Shown here piece by piece: positions 58,550 to 64,000 of a stretch of DNA of 64,000 nucleotides. Each line of letters begins with the position of its first letter. Position 1 is the stretch's first letter. Source of the DNA: Brachybacterium kimchii. GTDB lineage: Bacteria > Actinomycetota > Actinomycetes > Actinomycetales > Dermabacteraceae. The stretch is taken from positions 3,906,001-3,970,000 of the forward strand of contig NZ_CP097218.1 in the NCBI RefSeq assembly GCF_023373525.1, given 5' to 3'. The position numbers and the translations under genes were made by a program. A model generated the notes under the pieces. That model made no database searches. It saw only the letters and a list, made by a program, of their open reading frames with translations, and had not been told where the DNA came from.

Positions 58550-61090
58550 ATGTCGGCACGGGAGCAGAAGTCCGCACGGGAGCAGAAGGTGGAGGTCGAC
58601 GGCCGCACGCTGCGGCTCACGCACCTCGACAAGGTCATGTATCCCTCGACCGGGACCACCAAGGGCGAGGTCATCGACTACTACCGGCGTGCCGCCGGGG
58701 TGATGGTGCCGCAGGCCGCCCGCCGACCGGCGACGCGGAAGCGATGGGTCGACGGGGTCGGCACCGCTGAGCATCCGGGCAAGGTCTTCTTCCGCAAGGA
58801 CCTCGAGGACTCCGCGCCCGACTGGGTGCCGCGAGCGGACCTCGAGCACCACGACGGCATCTCCACCTACCCCCTGGTGGACGAGGCGGCCGTGCTGGTG
58901 TGGCTCGCCCAGCTCGCGGCCCTCGAGATCCACACCCCCCAGTGGCGGTTCGACGCCGAGGGCGAGCCGGCCCGCCCCGACCGGCTCGTGCTCGATCTCG
59001 ATCCGGGAGAGGGCGCCGGTCTCGGCGACTGCGCCCAGGTGGCGCTGTGGTGCCGCGAGCTCCTGGACGAGATGGGACTCGACTCCTATCCCGTGACGTC
59101 CGGCTCGAAGGGGATCCACCTCTACGCCCCGCTGGACGGGACCTCCGCCGCCGACGAGGTCGCCGAGGTCGCGCACCGTCTCGCGCGAGCCCTCGAGGAC
59201 GAGCACCCCGACCAAGTGGTCAGCGACATGAAAAGGTCCCTGCGCCGAGGGAAGGTCCTGGTCGACTGGTCGCAGAACAACGGGCACAAGACCACGGTGT
59301 GCCCGTACTCCCTGCGCGGCAGGGAGCGTCCCACGGTCGCCGCGCCCCGCACCTGGGACGAGATCGAGGGCTCCTCGCTCGCCCAGCTCGGGTTCGAGGA
59401 GGTCCTCGCGCGCATCGAGGACGGCACCGATCCCCTCGCGGCGCTCGGCCTCGAGCAGCACGACTCGTCGGCCGGGGGAGAGGCGCCGGCCGACGACGAG
59501 GCGTCGGCCGGGGCCGCGGACGATCGACTGCGCACATACCGCTCCAAGCGCGACGCGCGCCGCACTCCGGAGCCCGTCCCCGATGCGGCAGGGGAAGGGC
59601 CGCAGGGGCGGGCCGATGCCGTGCGGCGCGCGCTCGAGGCGGAGGACCCGATGTTCGTGATCCAGGAGCACCACGCCTCGAGCCTGCACTGGGACTTCCG
59701 GCTCCAGCACGACGGGGTGCTCGTCTCCTGGGCCGTCCCCAAGGGACCGCCGCTCGAGACGGACGTGAACCGGCTGGCGGTGCAGACGGAGGACCATCCG
59801 CTCGAGTACGGCACCTTCGAGGGGAGCATCCCGGAGGACGAGTACGGCGGGGGAGAGGTGACCATCTGGGACAGCGGCCTCGTCGAGATCGAGAAGTGGC
59901 GCGAGGGGCGCGAGGTCATCGCCGTCTGCCGCGGACGCGAGGACGGAGGGCTCGGAGGCGTGCCGCGCCGCTTCGCGTTCATCCACACGGGAGGCATGGG
60001 CCGCGGTGCCAGGAGCGCGGCCGCGAAGGAGAAGGCGAAGGCCGACTGGCTCCTGCACCTCATGAAGGACCAGCCCGAGGAGGGATCGGCAGGTGCCCAC
60101 GAGGAGACCGACGCCGACGACCGGATCAGCCCGATGCTCGCGACGCTCGGCGCGCGCGAGGACATCGACGAGGACGACTGGGCCTTCGAGATGAAATGGG
60201 ACGGTGTGCGCGCGATCGCCACGATCACCCCGGCCGGTGTGCGCCTGACCAGCCGCGGCGGCAAGGACGTCACCGCCGCCTTCCCCGAGCTCGGAGAGCT
60301 CGCCGACGCGGTGGGCGGCGCCGGCTCCGGGACGGGACGCATCGTCCTGGACGGTGAGATCGTCGCCCTGGACTCCCACGACCGGCCCTCGTTCTCGCGC
60401 CTCCAGCGACGTCTGGGACTGACGTCCCGGCGCGACGTGGAGCGGGCGCAGAAGGAGACGGAGGTCCACCTGATGGTCTTCGACCTGCTCGAGGCCGACG
60501 GCAGGTCGCTGCTGCGCACGCCGTACAGGGAACGGCGCGAGGCCCTCTTCGCGGCCGTCGACCCCACCGAGCACGTGAAGCTCCCGCACGCGGACCATGG
60601 GGACGTCGACCACGCGATCGCCGTCTCCCAGGAGCTCCAGCTCGAGGGCGTGATGGCGAAGAAGGAATCGAGCGTCTACCAGCCCGGGCGCCGTGCCCGC
60701 ACCTGGATCAAGATCAAGAACGCCCACCACCAGGAGGTCGTCGTCGTGGGCTGGCGCGAAGGCCGGGGCGCACGCGCAGGCGGGATCGGCTCCCTGCTGC
60801 TGGCCGTCCCGGACGAGGACGGGAATCTGCACTACGTCGGCCGCGTGGGCACCGGGTTCAGCGAGGACGACCTCGAGCACGCGCGAGAGCGCCTCCGCTC
60901 GCGCGCGCGGAAGACGCCGCCGGTGAGCGGCGTCCCGAGCGCCGACGCCCGCGATGCCCACTGGGTGCGCGCCGACCTCGTGGGCGAGGTGCGCCATGCC
61001 GAGCGCACCCCCGACGACAGGCTGCGCCAGCCCGTGTGGAGGGGGTGGCGTCCCGACAAGGACGCCGACGAGGTGCGCTGGGAGTCCTGA
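58550..61090 (+). CDS. ligD: Multidomain DNA ligase LigD
   Basis: 846 aa, mycobacterial-type order: polymerase (LVLDLDPGEG, metal Asp residues, about 145; SGSKGIHLY), 3'-phosphoesterase (HHASSLHWDFRLQHDG about 372; EDEYGGGEVTIW) and ligase (catalytic Lys in FEMKWDGVR, about 549; AKKESSVYQPGRR). Repairs double-strand breaks with Ku. The 104-base divergent gap with ku probably holds both promoters. Linkers between domains are acidic and Ala/Gly-rich. Confidence 0.97.
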   Translation: MSAREQKSAREQKVEVDGRTLRLTHLDKVMYPSTGTTKGEVIDYYRRAAGVMVPQAARRPATRKRWVDGVGTAEHPGKVFFRKDLEDSAPDWVPRADLEHHDGISTYPLVDEAAVLVWLAQLAALEIHTPQWRFDAEGEPARPDRLVLDLDPGEGAGLGDCAQVALWCRELLDEMGLDSYPVTSGSKGIHLYAPLDGTSAADEVAEVAHRLARALEDEHPDQVVSDMKRSLRRGKVLVDWSQNNGHKTTVCPYSLRGRERPTVAAPRTWDEIEGSSLAQLGFEEVLARIEDGTDPLAALGLEQHDSSAGGEAPADDEASAGAADDRLRTYRSKRDARRTPEPVPDAAGEGPQGRADAVRRALEAEDPMFVIQEHHASSLHWDFRLQHDGVLVSWAVPKGPPLETDVNRLAVQTEDHPLEYGTFEGSIPEDEYGGGEVTIWDSGLVEIEKWREGREVIAVCRGREDGGLGGVPRRFAFIHTGGMGRGARSAAAKEKAKADWLLHLMKDQPEEGSAGAHEETDADDRISPMLATLGAREDIDEDDWAFEMKWDGVRAIATITPAGVRLTSRGGKDVTAAFPELGELADAVGGAGSGTGRIVLDGEIVALDSHDRPSFSRLQRRLGLTSRRDVERAQKETEVHLMVFDLLEADGRSLLRTPYRERREALFAAVDPTEHVKLPHADHGDVDHAIAVSQELQLEGVMAKKESSVYQPGRRARTWIKIKNAHHQEVVVVGWREGRGARAGGIGSLLLAVPDEDGNLHYVGRVGTGFSEDDLEHARERLRSRARKTPPVSGVPSADARDAHWVRADLVGEVRHAERTPDDRLRQPVWRGWRPDKDADEVRWES

Positions 61091-61262
61091 TCCCTGCGCG
61101 GGATCCTGCGAAAGGGCCCCTGCGCACGCCTTGCTATGGTGCACGTGCTGTACGACACGTCACGACAACATCGCACGTGCCGCCTTCGTCGGGCTCGCAG
61201 CCGTGCGGGCCCCCACGGGGCACCGATGCCCGGGCGGCGCCGCGAGGTCCGAGGAGGAACCG

Positions 61263-62828
61263 GTGTCGCCCCTTTCCCCGCCCGCCCCAGGCATCCCGCC
61301 TGCGTCACCCGAAGCGGCTCCGCCGCGCACCGCATCGGCCGCCCTCGCGCCTCCGCCCGCCGGAGCCCGGCCCCCCGCGCTGCGCTGGATCGCACTGCTC
61401 GCGGTCCTGCTCATGGCCGCGCTCACCGCCGCGGTGAGCGCGCAGCCCGCCCACGCGGAGCCGAAGGAGAAGTACGTCGTCGGCACCGACACGACGTACG
61501 CGCCCTTCGAGTACACCGGCTCCGACGGCGACCTCGAGGGCATCGACATCGACCTGCTCCACGCGATCGCGAAGGACCAGGGTTTCGAGGTCGAGATCCG
61601 CCCGCTCGGCTTCGACGCGGCGGTCCAGGCGCTGTCCTCGAACCAGGTCGACGCCGTGATGGCGGGCATGACCATCACGGACGAGCGCAAGGAGTCCTTC
61701 GACTTCACCGACACCTACTTCGTGGGCGGCGTGCAGTTCGCGGTGCCCGAGAGCAGCGACATCTCCTCCCTCGACCAGCTGAAGGGCGAGACGGTCGCGG
61801 TCAAGAACGGCACCACCGGCAAGGACTTCGCCGAGGAGAACAAGGACAAGTACGGCTACACGGTCGACACCTACCAGGAGACCACCGACGTGGTCGACGC
61901 GGTGAAGTCCGGGCACGCGGTCGGCTACTTCGACGACTACCCGGTGATCGCCTACGGCATCACCCAGGGATCCGGCTTCAAGCAGGTCGGTGACCCGCAG
62001 GGCGGCGGCGACTTCGGCGCCGCCGTGAACAAGGGCAAGAACGCGGAGTTCCGCGAGAAGTTCAACGCGGGGCTGAAGAACCTCAAGAAGAGCGGCGAGT
62101 ACGACAAGATCGTCGAGAAGTACGTCGGTGCCCAGGGCAGCGACGGCGGCGGTGAGCAGGCGCAGAAGCCCGACCGCTCCGTGCTCACGGTGATCACGGA
62201 CTACTGGCCGCAGCTGCTGCACGGCGTGTGGCTCACATTCCTGTCCACGGTGGTCGCGCTCGTGCTGGCCTTCGTGCTCGGCATCATCTTCGGCTTCGCC
62301 CGCCTCGCGCGCTTCGCTCCCTTCCGCTGGGTCGCGACCGCGTATGTGTACGTGTTCCGCGGGACACCGATCCTGGTGCAGGCGTTCTTCATCTTCTTCG
62401 CGATCCCGCAGATGTTCCCCGAGCTCAAGATGGGGCCGTTCGTCGCCGGTGCGATCACGCTGACGCTGAACACCGGCGCCTACATGACCGAGATCATCCG
62501 CGGCGGCATCCAGGCCGTCGACTCCGGGCAGACGGAGGCCGCCCGATCGCTGGGCCTGGGCCACCGCAAGACCATGCAGAAGGTCGTGCTCCCGCAGGCC
62601 TTCCGGATCATGATCCCGACCTTCGTGAACCAGGGCATCATCACGCTGAAGGACACCTCGCTGCTGAGCGTCATCGGGCTCGCAGAGCTCACCTACCAGT
62701 CCCGGCAGATCATCGCGACGACCTACATGTCCTCGCAGGTGCTGGTCGTGGTGGCGTTCCTGTACTTCGCGGTGATCACGGTGCTCACCCTGCTGTCGCA
62801 GCGACTCGAGAGGAAGTACGCGGTATGA
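61263..62828 (+). CDS. Fused amino-acid-binding and permease protein (GlnP-type)
   Basis: 521 aa from GTG 61263 (AGGAGGAACCG). Pro/Ala-rich start, one signal/membrane helix ([19 protein letters not shown]), an extracellular binding domain ([17 protein letters not shown] to about residue 300), then a membrane domain with the EAA loop [20 protein letters not shown]. Binding protein and permease in one chain as in GlnP of Gram-positives. Imports polar amino acids (Gln/Glu-type) with the adjacent ATPase. Confidence 0.93.
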   Translation: MSPLSPPAPGIPPASPEAAPPRTASAALAPPPAGARPPALRWIALLAVLLMAALTAAVSAQPAHAEPKEKYVVGTDTTYAPFEYTGSDGDLEGIDIDLLHAIAKDQGFEVEIRPLGFDAAVQALSSNQVDAVMAGMTITDERKESFDFTDTYFVGGVQFAVPESSDISSLDQLKGETVAVKNGTTGKDFAEENKDKYGYTVDTYQETTDVVDAVKSGHAVGYFDDYPVIAYGITQGSGFKQVGDPQGGGDFGAAVNKGKNAEFREKFNAGLKNLKKSGEYDKIVEKYVGAQGSDGGGEQAQKPDRSVLTVITDYWPQLLHGVWLTFLSTVVALVLAFVLGIIFGFARLARFAPFRWVATAYVYVFRGTPILVQAFFIFFAIPQMFPELKMGPFVAGAITLTLNTGAYMTEIIRGGIQAVDSGQTEAARSLGLGHRKTMQKVVLPQAFRIMIPTFVNQGIITLKDTSLLSVIGLAELTYQSRQIIATTYMSSQVLVVVAFLYFAVITVLTLLSQRLERKYAV

Positions 62829-63640
62829 GCGAGCAGACGAGTCCGAGCGGGCAGACGGGCGCCCGCGACGGCGCGGGTGCCTCCGGCGCGACGAAGGATG
62901 CGGGCGAGCGTCCCGAGAAGATCGTCGTCGAGGGGCTGCGCAAGAGCTTCGGCGACAACGAGGTGCTCACCGGCATCGACCTCACGGTAAAGGAGCGCGA
63001 GGTGGTCGCGATCATCGGCCCCTCGGGGTCGGGCAAGTCCACCTTCCTTCGCTGCCTGAACCGTCTCGAGGACCCCACGGGCGGGTCGATCGTGATCGAC
63101 GGCGCCGACCTCTCGGGGCGGAAGGTGAAGATCGACGAGGTGCGCCAGAGGATCGGCATGGTCTTCCAGCACTTCAATCTCTTCCCGCACATGACCGTGC
63201 TCGAGAACATCACGCTCGCGCCGATCCAGCTGGGCAAGTGCTCCGCGAAGGAGGCCGACCAGCGCGCCCGCACCCTCCTGGACCGGGTGGGGCTCGCCGA
63301 GAAGGCCGACGCCAAGCCGGCCTCGCTCTCCGGCGGGCAGAAGCAGCGCGTCGCGATCGCGCGTGCGCTCGCGATGGAGCCCGAGGTGATGCTCTTCGAC
63401 GAGGCCACGAGCGCGCTCGACCCCGAGATGGTGGGCGAGGTGCTCCAGGTGATCCGCGACCTCGCCGAGAACGGGATGACCATGATCCTGGTGACCCACG
63501 AGATGGGCTTCGCCCGCGAGGTCTCCAACCGCACGATCTTCATGGACGGCGGCGTGATCGTCGAGGCCGGGACGCCCGAGGAGATCTTCGGCGATCCGCA
63601 GAGCGAGAGGCTCAAGGACTTCCTGGCCAAGGTGCTCTGA
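62825..63640 (+). CDS. glnQ: Amino-acid ABC transporter ATPase (GlnQ-type)
   Basis: 271 aa, ATGA overlap. Walker [10 protein letters not shown] (about residue 62), [17 protein letters not shown], Walker [18 protein letters not shown], His switch TLVTHEM-like [10 protein letters not shown]. About 35-residue Gly/Ala-rich N-terminal extension is unusual. Completes the GlnPQ-type importer. Confidence 0.95.
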   Translation: MSEQTSPSGQTGARDGAGASGATKDAGERPEKIVVEGLRKSFGDNEVLTGIDLTVKEREVVAIIGPSGSGKSTFLRCLNRLEDPTGGSIVIDGADLSGRKVKIDEVRQRIGMVFQHFNLFPHMTVLENITLAPIQLGKCSAKEADQRARTLLDRVGLAEKADAKPASLSGGQKQRVAIARALAMEPEVMLFDEATSALDPEMVGEVLQVIRDLAENGMTMILVTHEMGFAREVSNRTIFMDGGVIVEAGTPEEIFGDPQSERLKDFLAKVL

Positions 63641-63676
63641 GCACACGGCGACCTCCGCACCGACCCGGTGCACGAG

Positions 63677-63710
63677 CGCGGCCCCCGCACCCACCGGTGC
63701 GGGGGCCGCG
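63677..63710 (+). terminator. Terminator after glnQ-type gene
   Basis: CGCGGCCCCCGCACC, 4-base loop, GGTGCGGGGGCCGCG: perfect 15-bp stem. Confidence 0.85.
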
Positions 63711-63751
63711 GTGCGTCCGGTGCCTCTTGCACACTCACCGTCTACCGTTTA

Positions 63752-63765
63752 CCGTTAACGAACGG
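63752..63765. promoter_or_regulatory. Operator-like palindrome before MFS gene
   Basis: CCGTTAACGAACGG with 5-bp arms, and two TACCGTT direct repeats (63743-63755 region), 29 bases before the MFS start. Probable site of a GntR/LacI-type regulator. Confidence 0.45.
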
Positions 63766-63793
63766 GATACCGACGAACAAGGGAGTGACCGGT

Positions 63794-64000
63794 ATGGCAT
63801 CCGTGGCCACGGAAGACGATGCGCGCGGTGCGCGCCGAGCGGGGCGCCCGAAAGTCGGCGTATACCGATATGCGGTGCTCGCTCTCGTGACGCTCGGCGT
63901 CTCGGTGAACTACCTGGATCGAGCGACGATCAGCGTCGCCCTCCCGGACATCCAGCACGACCTGGGGTTGGCAGAGGCTGCAACGGGTGTCGCGCTGTCT
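63794..64000 (+). CDS. MFS transporter, 5' part (ACS-like)
   Basis: First 69 codons only; the frame runs off the window. Basic N-terminus, then membrane helix YRYAVLALVTLGVSVNYLDR, with the NYLDRATISVALP motif usual in organic-anion/cation symporters of the MFS (hexuronate, glucarate or phthalate type). Start ATG 63794, with GGGAGTGACC upstream. Substrate cannot be told. Confidence 0.75.
   Translation, partial: MASVATEDDARGARRAGRPKVGVYRYAVLALVTLGVSVNYLDRATISVALPDIQHDLGLAEAATGVALS

Overview
The window is a high-GC actinobacterial chromosome segment. The gene set (fused GlnP-type transporter, mycobacterial-type Pol-PE-ligase LigD, BioY, GH92 mannosidase, GTG starts and GTGA/ATGA overlaps) suggests Micrococcales, perhaps a Brachybacterium-like genus. 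That taxonomic guess is inference; nothing here fixes it.

Positions 1-1053 hold the 3' end of a chromosomal membrane-protein gene. An apparently complete siphophage-type prophage of about 36.2 kb then occupies 1177-37418. It lies in a tRNA-Ser(UGA) gene, between two exact 39-bp copies of the tRNA 5' half. The intact tRNA (37380-37467) is on the right and uses the phage-supplied 5' half. Order inside the prophage: leftward repressor-ImmA-integrase operon; rightward early genes (Cro-like protein, HTH protein, YqaJ exonuclease, RecT, SSB, HNH nucleases, resolvase-like nuclease, replication genes); a run of small overlapping unknown genes; then packaging, head, tail with a -1 frameshifted tail chaperone, tail fibre, two-enzyme endolysin, a membrane-anchored collagen-like protein, holin, and a leftward accessory pair with its own promoter. 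Three rightward promoters (near 3.35, 9.83 and 14.30 kb) have the same design: a TTGCG-type -35 box buried in a TGCG-N4-CGCA palindrome, a 17-bp spacer and a TAG-type -10 box. This points to one repressor controlling the phage early, middle and pre-late units.

Right of the prophage (37.6-43.1 kb) are five tandem leftward paralogues of an exported protein family I do not recognise. Four of the five have a nearly identical upstream promoter-like block and three share a second motif; GC-rich hairpins separate most of them. This lineage-specific array is the most unusual feature of the window. A GH92 alpha-mannosidase gene follows, then an MFS exporter converging on an AraC-type regulator.

From 48.8 kb the chromosome carries trace-nutrient genes: a COG0523 GTPase behind a Zur-like palindrome, the biotin transporter subunit BioY, and a four-gene heme/siderophore operon (binding lipoprotein, permease, ATPase, esterase) behind a DtxR/IdeR-like site. 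An ATP-grasp/DUF1684 pair, divergent ku and ligD genes (two-component NHEJ), a GlnPQ-type amino-acid ABC transporter and the start of an MFS gene complete the window.
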